Assembly (NCBI RefSeq): GCF_000775915.1
Contig: NZ_BBLT01000012.1
Location: forward strand, 1-64,000
Origin: Sporocytophaga myxococcoides
Lineage (GTDB): Bacteria; Bacteroidota; Bacteroidia; Cytophagales; Cytophagaceae
Direction: 5' to 3'
Length of the DNA: 64,000 nucleotides
The notes below the pieces were generated by a model that was not told the origin of the DNA, did not search any database, and saw only the letters and a program-made list of their open reading frames with translations. The position numbers and the translations under genes are program-made. Shown one piece after another: positions 1 through 7,326 of this stretch (positions within the stretch are counted from its first letter, which is position 1; each line of letters starts with the position of its first letter).

Positions 1-5
1 AAAAC

Positions 6-12
6 GTTAGGC
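6..12 (+). repeat. attC right (R') box of the preceding cassette, cut by window edge
   Basis: The sequence GTTAGGC fits the attC R' consensus GTTRRRY exactly and lies 17 bp before the first start codon. The left arm of this site would be outside the window. Confidence 0.55.
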
Positions 13-29
13 ATGATAAAGAAAAACCG

Positions 30-770
30 ATGAATATACATTTAACTTTTGCATTAATTATTCTTTTTTTTGGGGCGTGTACCAGTCAGAATGGAGGACA
101 TGAGAATAAAAAAATAACAGAATCTTTTCCCGACTCAATAGTTAACGCAGGAATTATTTCAAAGACTGCTTTTATTGGAAATGGTAAAAATTACTTTTCA
201 AAAGCTTATTCAGCACATGAATCTTTTAGAATTCTTAATTGGCAGAAAGATGCAGATAAAGAAAAAATTAAAAAATTTTATGCTGATGCTCTTGAAAATT
301 ATAAAAAATCCCTTGATAACAATGACGCACCTGAAAATATGATTTACACTAATATCGCTGGATTAAAATTAGATTTTGGTGATTATTATGGTGCAATATC
401 TTATTATGAAAAATTACTTGAAAAGCATTCTAGAAATCAAGAATTTCTTTTATTGAAAGCTTTTTGTTATTTGAAATTAAATGAGATTGAAAAATCTGAA
501 ATCATTCTTGACTCAATCATTGCCATTAATGAGAAGTTAGAAATTGATAAAAAAGCAAAATCAAGTAATAAAAAGCGAATTAGTCTAAACTTGCCAGAAT
601 CAAAGGAGGATAACCCAATAATAGCTTCAGTTTATTATTATAAAGGAATTATTAATTATTTAAATAGCAATAAAGAAAATGCATGTAAAAATTGGAGCAG
701 ATCGTCTGAATTGGACAAACAAGTTTCTGAAAATGCGGTATTGGATATTATTTTAAAATATTGCCATTAA
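30..770 (+). CDS. TPR-like lipoprotein (cassette gene)
   Basis: A 246-residue protein with a lipoprotein signal peptide: a hydrophobic stretch ends in FFGAC, so Cys17 is the predicted lipidated residue and the mature protein would be anchored in the cell envelope. Residues about 95-150 and 195-235 form helical pairs with TPR-like spacing (alternating Tyr, Leu and Ala, for example YYGAISYYEKLLEKH). That suggests a protein-interaction scaffold. No enzyme motif is visible. The ATG at 30 is 17 bp after an attC R' box, and the stop at 770 is 14 bp before the next attC left box, so gene plus site form one cassette. The role is unknown. Confidence 0.75.
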   Translation: MNIHLTFALIILFFGACTSQNGGHENKKITESFPDSIVNAGIISKTAFIGNGKNYFSKAYSAHESFRILNWQKDADKEKIKKFYADALENYKKSLDNNDAPENMIYTNIAGLKLDFGDYYGAISYYEKLLEKHSRNQEFLLLKAFCYLKLNEIEKSEIILDSIIAINEKLEIDKKAKSSNKKRISLNLPESKEDNPIIASVYYYKGIINYLNSNKENACKNWSRSSELDKQVSENAVLDIILKYCH

Positions 771-783
771 AAATGATTACCAT

Positions 784-949
784 GCCTAACATTGTGTATG
801 AAATATGCCGGGTTGATGATGTTACGGAAAGGGCAGTGCTTCTAAGTCCCGCACATTTTGTTTATTTTTTAAAAGGTGTGCTGGGTTCCCTGCATGCGGA
901 TACTTTAGCACTTTAAAACCCGGCACATGTCATACACTAACTGTTAGCA
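784..949 (+). repeat. attC-like site 1 (complete)
   Basis: GCCTAAC at 784-790 matches the R'' consensus RYYYAAC, and GTTAGCA at 943-949 is the R' box. The outer arms (784-812 and about 919-949) are reverse complements apart from two extra bases on the right arm, the asymmetry expected of attC extrahelical bases. The interior contains a second potential stem and is related to sites 2 and 3. The length of 166 bp is at the long end for attC sites. Confidence 0.7.
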
Positions 950-997
950 GAAATTAAGTCACACCATATAAGTACACCAAAAGTTTAGATTAATACA

Positions 998-1942
998 ATG
1001 GATTTAGAAAAAGATATTGAAGAAACATCAGAAAGGATTAAGAATAGGCAAAGTAAAATAACTTCAGAATTATCCATTCTTGAAAATAAAATAAATCTTT
1101 ATACAAATTGGGCTTGGGGCTTTGTTTGGTCAGGAATAGTTGTAAGTATTTTTTCAATATTATATTTCATTTGTAAAAATTCGGAAGAGGGATTTGCATT
1201 AAACTTGCTAGGTGATTTTTTAGGAGGTAGTGTTGCTTCTATTTGGGCATTAGCTGGATTGTTTTTTATTTATGTAGCGTTTCTTGGTCAAAAACAACAA
1301 TTGCTTAACCAACAATTGGAGTTAATGTATAGCCAATTAGAAGTAAAATATACTAGATTGGAACTAGCAGGTCAAAAGGAAGAAATGAAAGAACAAAATT
1401 CTACTCTTAAACAACAAAGATTTGAAAATACATTTTTTCAACTTATCAGCCTATTTAATACTATTGTTACTAGCTTAGACATAAGAGACAGAAAAACAAA
1501 GGTGGTTACTACTTCTGGACGTGAATGTTTTAATATTTTTTACTTAAGATTAAGACATCATCTTAAAAACATAAAATATGGGGAAGCGAGTACAAATGAT
1601 AAATTAGACGATGCTTCAATAGCTGATTCATTAAAAGCATACGACACTTTATATGATAATGAGAAAGCGGACTTAAGCCATTATTTTAGGGTAATATATA
1701 GGATTTTCAAGTTTATAGATAATTCAGATATTGATGACAAAAGTCCTTATGCAGCAATTGCCAGAGCACAATTATCAAGTTACGAGCAAATCATAATATT
1801 TTATAATTGTTTACATGTACATGGTCGTGAAAAATTTAAACCTCTAATTGAAAAATATGCAGTATTAAAAAATCTAGATGATTCTTTAATTATTAATCAC
1901 AAACATTTAGAAGAATACGATAGGACTGCGTATGGACAATAA
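998..1942 (+). CDS. Putative phage abortive infection protein (PutAbiC family), membrane-anchored
   Basis: A 314-residue protein. Residues 1-35 are charged and helical. Two hydrophobic segments follow at about 38-58 and 72-95, then a long coiled coil at about 100-140. The soluble C-terminal half carries features I associate with the PutAbiC family: FENTFFQLISLFN near 140, YFRVIYRIFKFID near 226, and a conserved stretch at about 255-290 including AQLSSYEQ. Proteins of this family are annotated as abortive-infection candidates because of resemblance to lactococcal AbiC. The mechanism is not established. The gene fills one cassette alone: the start is 49 bp after one attC R' box and the stop is 11 bp before the next left box. 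The family call is firm, the antiphage role is inference. Confidence 0.72.
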   Translation: MDLEKDIEETSERIKNRQSKITSELSILENKINLYTNWAWGFVWSGIVVSIFSILYFICKNSEEGFALNLLGDFLGGSVASIWALAGLFFIYVAFLGQKQQLLNQQLELMYSQLEVKYTRLELAGQKEEMKEQNSTLKQQRFENTFFQLISLFNTIVTSLDIRDRKTKVVTTSGRECFNIFYLRLRHHLKNIKYGEASTNDKLDDASIADSLKAYDTLYDNEKADLSHYFRVIYRIFKFIDNSDIDDKSPYAAIARAQLSSYEQIIIFYNCLHVHGREKFKPLIEKYAVLKNLDDSLIINHKHLEEYDRTAYGQ

Positions 1943-1952
1943 TGTAACTTCT

Positions 1953-2115
1953 GCTAACATTGTATATAAAATATGCCTGTCTGATGTTTGGAAGTCGAGA
2001 ATAGTGCATCTAAATCCTGCACTTTTTTATTACTTTTAAAGGAGTGCAGGGTTCGGTAACGCCGGATAGTGAAGCAGTTCTAAACCCGGCACATTTTATA
2101 TATTAACCGTTATGC
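1953..2115 (+). repeat. attC-like site 2 (complete)
   Basis: The left box GCTAAC is at 1953-1958 and the right box GTTATGC at 2109-2115. The arms pair over about 28 bp with small bulges: ATATAAAATATGCC on the left against GGCACATTTTATAT on the right. The interior keeps the same order of motifs as sites 1 and 3, including an internal stem formed by TCCTGCAC and GTGCAGG. It lies between the PutAbiC and RhuM genes. Confidence 0.68.
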
Positions 2116-2172
2116 AAAGAAACCATACATTATAGTACATCAGTAAAAGTTTTATTTTTGAGTGAAAATTAA

Positions 2173-3165
2173 ATGTCAAAAGAATCAGAAATATTTTTTT
2201 ATAAGGGAGATGATGGTAGCATCAAAATAGAGGTATTCTATCAGGATGAAACCTTTTGGATGACTCAAAAGTCTCTTGGAGATCTTTTTGGCGTGCAAAG
2301 ACCTGCAATCACTAAGCATTTAAAGAAAATTTTTGAAAGTGGTGAATTACAAGAAGATTCAGTTAGTTCCATTTTGGAACATACTGCCGATGATGGAAAA
2401 AAATATAAGACAACGTTTTATAGTCTTGACGTAATTATTGCCGTTGGATACCGAGTTAATTCAAATAAAGCCACAAAATTTAGGATATGGGCAACTAAGT
2501 TATTAAAAGAATTTATTACCAAAGGGTTTGTTTTAGATGACGAACGATTAAAACAAGGAAAACAATTTGGCAAGGATTACTTTGATGAATTACTTGAGCG
2601 GATTCGTGAAATCAGGGCAAGCGAAAGAAGGTTTTACCAAAAAATTACCGATATATATTCCCTTTCAATTGATTATGACAGTAATGATTCATTGACAAAA
2701 GACTTTTTTGCAACTGTTCAAAACAAGCTGCATTGGGCAATTACCGGTAAGACCGCTGCTGAAATAATATACAGTTCAGCTGATGCTTCTAAACTATACA
2801 TGGGACTGACCAATTGGAAATATGCACCTGATGGTAAAATATTAAAATCTGATGTATCGATTGCAAAGAACTACTTAATTGAACAACACATTCGAGAACT
2901 TAACAGGATTGTTTCCGCTTATCTGGATTTAGCTGAAAGTAGAGCAGAACGACAAATTCCTACAACCATGCAGGATTGGTTAAAATTTTTACACCAATTT
3001 TTAGAATTATCAAATTATCCGATTTTAAATGATAAAGGCAAAATTTCTGCATTAGAGGCTAAATTAAAAGCGGAACAAGAATATGAAAAATATCGAATCA
3101 TCCAAGATAAGAATTACGAATCTGACTTTGATAAAGAAATAAAAAAAATTAAAGGAAAAGAATAA
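2173..3165 (+). CDS. RhuM family protein
   Basis: A 330-residue, apparently full-length member of the RhuM family, first named from Salmonella pathogenicity island 3. The N-terminal part (about 20-115) contains the family pattern WMTQKSLGDLFGVQRPAI, which resembles a winged-helix DNA-binding fold, followed by FYSLDVIIAVGYRVNS. The C-terminal half is mostly helical, with a basic, glutamate-rich tail. Members are common in restriction-modification and defence islands, but the biochemical role is unknown. Here the gene is the sole content of a cassette, starting 58 bp after the attC site 2 right box. The stop lies just before a damaged attC site. Confidence 0.85.
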   Translation: MSKESEIFFYKGDDGSIKIEVFYQDETFWMTQKSLGDLFGVQRPAITKHLKKIFESGELQEDSVSSILEHTADDGKKYKTTFYSLDVIIAVGYRVNSNKATKFRIWATKLLKEFITKGFVLDDERLKQGKQFGKDYFDELLERIREIRASERRFYQKITDIYSLSIDYDSNDSLTKDFFATVQNKLHWAITGKTAAEIIYSSADASKLYMGLTNWKYAPDGKILKSDVSIAKNYLIEQHIRELNRIVSAYLDLAESRAERQIPTTMQDWLKFLHQFLELSNYPILNDKGKISALEAKLKAEQEYEKYRIIQDKNYESDFDKEIKKIKGKE

Positions 3166-3175
3166 AGCACGACCT

Positions 3176-3312
3176 GGCTGATCAAGTTAAGGAAAGTGCA
3201 GTACTTCTAAATCCTGCACCTTTTGTTTATTTTTAAAGGTGTGCAGGTTTCGGTGCAGGCGGATACTTTGACACTTTAAATCCCGGTACATTTCATACGC
3301 TCACCGTTAAGC
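3176..3312 (+). repeat. attC-like site 3 (left arm truncated)
   Basis: The interior and right arm are clearly related to sites 1 and 2 (TTCTAAATCCTGCACC, a T-rich loop, GGTGTGCAGG, then CCCGGTACATTTCATACGC). The site ends in GTTAAGC at 3306-3312, a perfect GTTRRRY box. The expected left arm and CTAAC box are missing: the RhuM stop is followed directly by the interior. The site probably cannot fold into a full attC hairpin. Confidence 0.6.
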
Positions 3313-3379
3313 TTATTTGAGACAATCGACCCCCCCGAAATCTCACATAGATAAATTCAATTGTAAAAAAGAATCAGAA

Positions 3380-3619
3380 ATGACAGACGAAAAATTGCTA
3401 AAGAAACTTGGTGAACGAATAAATCAATTAAGGCAGGAACAAGAAATGCCTTTTCAGGATCTGGTCCATAAAACAGGAATAGACAAAGGTAACCTTGTAA
3501 AGCTCACATCAACCGGATCCAATATAACACTTACTACATTTTTAAAAATATCCAGAGGTTTAAATACACCTATTGCTGATTTTTTTGACTTTGAATATGG
3601 AATAAAAAATATGGGTTGA
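3380..3619 (+). CDS. Small XRE-family helix-turn-helix regulator
   Basis: A 79-residue protein consisting of one Cro/C1-type helix-turn-helix. The first helix is KLGERINQLRQEQ, the recognition region is around VHKTGIDKGNLVKL, and the closing helices are LTTFLKISRGLNTPIADFF. An in-frame TTG at 3317 would add 21 residues lying right against the attC right box. The ATG at 3380 gives the normal domain boundary and is preferred. As a stand-alone regulator in a cassette it could be an antitoxin-like or orphan repressor. No toxin partner is adjacent. Confidence 0.72.
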   Translation: MTDEKLLKKLGERINQLRQEQEMPFQDLVHKTGIDKGNLVKLTSTGSNITLTTFLKISRGLNTPIADFFDFEYGIKNMG

Positions 3620-3689
3620 AGGAAATGAATTGGGGAATGCTTGCTCTTCCATTTAAAGTTAAAAATTTGTTAGATTAGGGGTATAAGAA

Positions 3690-3721
3690 AAACCATATGG
3701 CCGTTTATTCAAATGTTAGCG
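3690..3721 (+). repeat. attC-like right half-site
   Basis: The stretch ends in GTTAGCG at 3715-3721, 23 bp before the start of the next gene, and carries a short self-complementary CCATATGG. No matching left arm is found in 3620-3690, so this appears to be a half-site left by deletion or divergence. Confidence 0.35.
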
Positions 3722-3744
3722 GCAACCATAACAGACAATAAAAC

Positions 3745-4644
3745 ATGGCATACACATCACCATTATTTCAGAGTTCATTTGATCTCTTTTCACATTCGAT
3801 AGAGCATTTTAATAGAGGAACTGAAAGAGACAGGAAATTTGTAATTCTGCATTTGGCTAATGCTGTTGAATTAATTTTTAAAGACCTAATGCTTGACTTA
3901 GGGCTATCGATATACAAAAATCCAAAAGAAACAGTTACAATAACAGGTGCTATTGAAACACTCTCAAAGGACAAAGGTATCAAGATACCGCATTTGAATA
4001 AATTGGAGTTATTAATTGATGAACGCAATGCATTACAACATCGATATGGATTTCCGAATGAGTTGACGACTATTTTTTATATGGAAGCTACTTATGATTT
4101 CTTTAGCGAGTTTCTCAAGCAAAACTATTCACTTGATATTGAGAAGATATTGGAGGACTTTCTACAACCAGAAGACCTTGCAGTATTCAAACTTCGTTCT
4201 GTGACTACGGAAACTGAATTAGACAAACTCAATAAGCTAATTAAAGTTCACCCAGTTGGAGCTTTGTTATCTGCTTATGCATATATGGAAGGACAAACAA
4301 ATGAAATACGTGAGCTTATTATGAGTCAAGCTGTTGGCGAGGAGCGGGATTATCGAATGTCAATGTTTAGATTTTTCAATCCTGACAACGTGTCTCGCTT
4401 GATGTCAGAGTATGGTGTGGATGTAGATGAGAAAGTAAGAAGAAAACTATTTGACTTCAGAAATGTCAGAAATCAAGTAGCTCATGGCAGAGATACGGTA
4501 GAGGGTAAAGAAGTTGCAGATTTCATAAAAACGGTAAAAGAATTGGAGCCTAAATTTAAAGAACTTAAGGATAAAGTTGAACTTAATCCAAGACTGTTAT
4601 TAGAAAAAGAGAAGGCAAGAATTGATGAACAAAAAGCGTCTTGA
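3745..4644 (+). CDS. Tandem HEPN-like protein, putative RNase or defence protein
   Basis: A 299-residue all-helical protein. It contains two copies of the RNxxxH signature that marks catalytic HEPN domains: R94-N95-x3-H99 within an N-terminal helical domain and R242-N243-x3-H247 within a C-terminal one. Each motif lies at the end of a long helix, as in HEPN ribonucleases. HEPN proteins act as RNA-cleaving toxins in toxin-antitoxin, abortive infection and CRISPR-linked systems. That role is inferred here from the motif pair only. The ATG at 3745 lies 23 bp after an attC right half-site. A dispersed hairpin repeat follows the stop, so the original cassette end has been disturbed. No obvious antitoxin is next to it. 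Confidence 0.6.
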   Translation: MAYTSPLFQSSFDLFSHSIEHFNRGTERDRKFVILHLANAVELIFKDLMLDLGLSIYKNPKETVTITGAIETLSKDKGIKIPHLNKLELLIDERNALQHRYGFPNELTTIFYMEATYDFFSEFLKQNYSLDIEKILEDFLQPEDLAVFKLRSVTTETELDKLNKLIKVHPVGALLSAYAYMEGQTNEIRELIMSQAVGEERDYRMSMFRFFNPDNVSRLMSEYGVDVDEKVRRKLFDFRNVRNQVAHGRDTVEGKEVADFIKTVKELEPKFKELKDKVELNPRLLLEKEKARIDEQKAS

Positions 4645-4657
4645 GAAAAGGCCCCCT

Positions 4658-4715
4658 CTCTGGTTAAAGTCTATCTGACTTCAACCCACAAATGAGAGCA
4701 AGTTTATTAACTTGC
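4658..4715. repeat. Dispersed double-hairpin repeat, copy A
   Basis: An imperfect palindrome (GGTTAAAGTC... ...GACTTCAACC) is followed by CACAAATGAGA and a second perfect stem-loop GCAAGTTtattAACTTGC. The same two-hairpin module recurs at 7824, 9312, 9876, 13879, 20639 and 48586. Similarity to the 9312 copy continues weakly for about 60 bp beyond the second stem. Confidence 0.8.
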
Positions 4716-4858
4716 GGTTGCAGGGCGGAAATAGAAGAAGATGCCCAATACGCCTATAATCCTCGTTGCCAAACAAGGATTTACGAGAATAGCGATTGTA
4801 CCGCTCCGAAATTTTCACTCTGTACACTTAAGAATAGTGATATTTAATAATCATGTAA

Positions 4859-5189
4859 ATGGAAGCAATAGAATATACAAAAGGTGACGCGACAAGACCT
4901 GTGGGGTCAGGAAACAAAATAATAGTTCATGTTTGCAATGGTGGATGGGGAAAAGGGTTTGTCATGTCAATTTCAAAAAGATGGAAATTACCAGAAACTG
5001 AATATAGAAAATGGTATCAATCTAAAAATAAATTTGACTTGGGGCGAGGTCCAATTTGTACAGGTAGAAAATGATATTTGGATTGGAAATATGCTTGGTC
5101 AGAGAAATATCAAAACAAATTCAAAAGGAATTCTCCGCATCAACATTTGTGGTGAAAATCGTCATCATCTCCAAGCCAGAAAACATTAG
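4859..5189 (+). pseudogene. Broken macrodomain (ADP-ribose-binding) gene
   Basis: The start reads as a phage-type macrodomain protein: residues 1-55 include IEYTKGDATRP, NKIIVHVCNGGWGKGF and SKRWKLPETEYRKWY. Near 5040-5050 the reading frame shifts by one base. The family sequence then continues in the +2 frame with GEVQFVQVENDIWIGNMLGQ. It is lost after about 5125, well before the usual C-terminus. The gene is therefore both frameshifted and truncated. Intact relatives (about 150 residues) bind or hydrolyse ADP-ribose derivatives. The truncation point is followed by an attC-like right box, suggesting that a deletion removed both the gene end and the left arm of the site. Confidence 0.72.
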
Positions 5190-5200
5190 CGGTTATTGGA
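5181..5200 (+). repeat. attC-like right half-site after the macrodomain relic
   Basis: CATTAGCGGTTATTGG contains a GTTATTG box at 5192-5198, 63 bp before the next start codon. No complementary left arm is present upstream. This is weak evidence alone, supported by its position between two cassette-type genes. Confidence 0.3.
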
Positions 5201-5260
5201 AATAAATTCCTGCTCAATATCACCCTTTTTCTTAAATTTCAGCCTAATCAACTATTTTGC

Positions 5261-6265
5261 ATGATGAGCGGATTGATTAACAAACCATCAGATTTTTTTG
5301 AAAGAATAGCCAGTTTACTAAATCAGGCCAGAAACTCAGTAATTCGAAATATTAATCATACAATGGTTCGGACATATTTCGAGATTGGCAAACTCATTGT
5401 TGAAGAAGAGCAGAATGGTAAAGACAGGGCAGAATACGGTAAGCAGCTAATCGAAGAACTTTCAATAAGGCTCAATCAAGAGTTTGGCAAAGGTTTTTCT
5501 GCTACCAACCTTAAGCAAATGCGTTCATTTTATCAGATATATTCAAAAGGTCAGACACTGTCTGACGAATTCGCGCTGAGTTGGTCTCATTACTTAAAAC
5601 TCATGAGGATTGATGATGATAAAGAACGTAGATTTTATGAGATTGAATCAGCTAAAAACAATTGGAGTCTAAGAGAGCTTCAACGTCAGTATGATAGTGC
5701 ACTTTATACTCGTTTGGCTTTAAGCAGAGATAAAGATAAAGTTTTGGAACTATCGCAGAAGGGATTAGTTATCGAACATCCTAAAGATGCAGTTAAAGAC
5801 CCTTATGTATTAGAATTTATTGGTTTACCGGAGCATTCTGTATATTCTGAAAATCAATTGGAACAAAAACTGATTGATAAATTAGAACATTTTTTACTTG
5901 AACTTGGAACAGGATTTACCTTTGTAGCAAGGCAGAAACGGATATCTTTTGATGACAAACATTTTAGAGTAGATTTGGTGTTTTATAACCGAATTCTTAA
6001 AAGCTTTGTATTAATAGATTTAAAAATAGGAGAATTAACTCATCAGGATTTAGGACAGATGCAGATGTATGTTAATTACTATGACCGAGAAATGAGATTG
6101 CCTGATGAAAACAAGACTATAGGAATTGTTCTTTGTCAAAACAAAAGCCAAGCTGTTGTGGAATACACTTTGCCTGAGAATAATGATCAAATTTTTGCAA
6201 GTAAATATCAAACTGTTTTACCAAGCAAAGAAGATTTAAAACATATAATTGAAGACGAAGAATAA
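5261..6265 (+). CDS. DUF1016 / PDDEXK nuclease domain protein (YhcG-like)
   Basis: A 334-residue, full-length protein. The N-terminal DUF1016 half (about 10-160) is helical and includes the family segment around TYFEIGKLIVEEEQ and the later SWSHYLKLMRI. The C-terminal half is a PD-(D/E)XK nuclease fold, with Asp238 in RVDLVFYN and the D253-L254-K255 motif in VLIDLKIGELTH. Relatives (YhcG) are frequent in defence and mobile regions and are thought to act on DNA. The target of this one is unknown. It is alone in its cassette, and the stop at 6265 lies 13 bp before a complete attC-like site. ATG codons at 5261 and 5264 are both possible starts. Confidence 0.88.
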   Translation: MMSGLINKPSDFFERIASLLNQARNSVIRNINHTMVRTYFEIGKLIVEEEQNGKDRAEYGKQLIEELSIRLNQEFGKGFSATNLKQMRSFYQIYSKGQTLSDEFALSWSHYLKLMRIDDDKERRFYEIESAKNNWSLRELQRQYDSALYTRLALSRDKDKVLELSQKGLVIEHPKDAVKDPYVLEFIGLPEHSVYSENQLEQKLIDKLEHFLLELGTGFTFVARQKRISFDDKHFRVDLVFYNRILKSFVLIDLKIGELTHQDLGQMQMYVNYYDREMRLPDENKTIGIVLCQNKSQAVVEYTLPENNDQIFASKYQTVLPSKEDLKHIIEDEE

Positions 6266-6277
6266 ACTAACAAAACC

Positions 6278-6407
6278 GCTAACAATGCATAGGCCTGACC
6301 AGCAGGTTCTGTAGAAGCCGATACTTCTGAGCTTTACCTATCTTCGGTTTAGGAGGATACTTACCTGCTTTAAAATCTGCTGGCCATGCCATATGCTTAC
6401 GTTATAA
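6278..6407 (+). repeat. attC-like site 4 (complete)
   Basis: GCTAAC at 6278-6283 and GTTATAA at 6401-6407 flank arms that pair as CATAGGCCTGACCAGCAG against CTGCTGGCCATGCCATATG, with bulges. The interior differs from that of sites 1-3, so this cassette may have a separate origin. Length is 130 bp. Confidence 0.62.
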
Positions 6408-6438
6408 GACATTTTAACCAACATCTCGCTAACAAAAA

Positions 6439-7254
6439 TTGAACATAGCAACAGAAATAAGAAACTTATACAACCCAATTCAACCGACAGTAAAGCAATC
6501 GGCTGAAAAGGTTACCTATATTGAATTTTTGCCTGACATAAAACTTCAACCATTCATTTATTGCTATTGGCAACTAAAAACAACACAAATACTTACCGAA
6601 CAGTTTAATTATCGTGTTGTAGCTGACGGTTGTATCGATATCTATTTTGAACTCAATAATCCGCAGGAAAATTATGTTATGGGTTTCTGCAAGAAGTTTA
6701 CTGAATTTCCTCTCGAAAACACATTTAATTATGTTGGCGTTCGATTTTTACCGACAATGTTTCCGCAACTTTTTGGGATCAATGCAATGGAATTAAGTAA
6801 TCGCTTTGAACATTTGCATTTAGTTGTTCCATATTTGTCCGACTTTATTATACATAGTTTCAACGAAAATCAACAACAAGAAAAAATCAGAACTTTGCTC
6901 GACAACTATTTTCTTGATCAAATTACCAAAAGCACATTTGACTATGATAGCCGATTATACGGAGCGATAGAAATTATCTTGAAAAAATTCGGAGTTCTTG
7001 ACGTTGAAAAAGAATTAAATACTGGTATCAGCACAAGACAACTTCGTAGACTCTTTGAGTTTTACATAGGTGATACAACCAAGACCTTCAGCAAGATTGT
7101 CCGGTTTCAAAATATCCTTAAAGCAAAACCTTCAAGTCAAAGTTTACGACAAAACAAACTATTCTTTGATGTAGGTTATTATGACCAATCACATTTCATC
7201 AAAGAGTTCAAAAATTTTTATGGAGTAACTCCCAGCAAAGCCTTTGGAAGATGA
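6439..7254 (+). CDS. AraC family transcriptional regulator with DUF6597-type N-terminus
   Basis: A 271-residue protein. The N-terminal domain (about 25-130) begins YIEFLPDIKLQPFIYCYWQL, typical of the sensor domain found in many Bacteroidota AraC regulators. The C-terminal domain (about 175-270) holds both AraC helix-turn-helix motifs: STRQLRRLFEFYIG, then FFDVGYYDQSHFIKEFKNFYG. Stops close the frame just upstream and no early ATG exists, so the TTG at 6439 is the only good start. It lies 32 bp after the attC right box. The VOC gene follows 72 bp downstream with no site between, so the two probably moved as one two-gene cassette. Confidence 0.85.
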   Translation: MNIATEIRNLYNPIQPTVKQSAEKVTYIEFLPDIKLQPFIYCYWQLKTTQILTEQFNYRVVADGCIDIYFELNNPQENYVMGFCKKFTEFPLENTFNYVGVRFLPTMFPQLFGINAMELSNRFEHLHLVVPYLSDFIIHSFNENQQQEKIRTLLDNYFLDQITKSTFDYDSRLYGAIEIILKKFGVLDVEKELNTGISTRQLRRLFEFYIGDTTKTFSKIVRFQNILKAKPSSQSLRQNKLFFDVGYYDQSHFIKEFKNFYGVTPSKAFGR

Positions 7255-7326
7255 ACTTGTCCGATTTTTACTATTTCAAGTGTTTATTCTGTGTGAACTT
7301 TGTTCCGTTAATTAAATTCAATAAAA

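Noticed and set aside
784..2115. Insertion-sequence ends or MITEs instead of attC sites
   Set aside because: There are no target duplications, and all sites have one orientation relative to genes. One gene lies between each pair, and the arms are asymmetric with conserved end boxes, which fits attC better.
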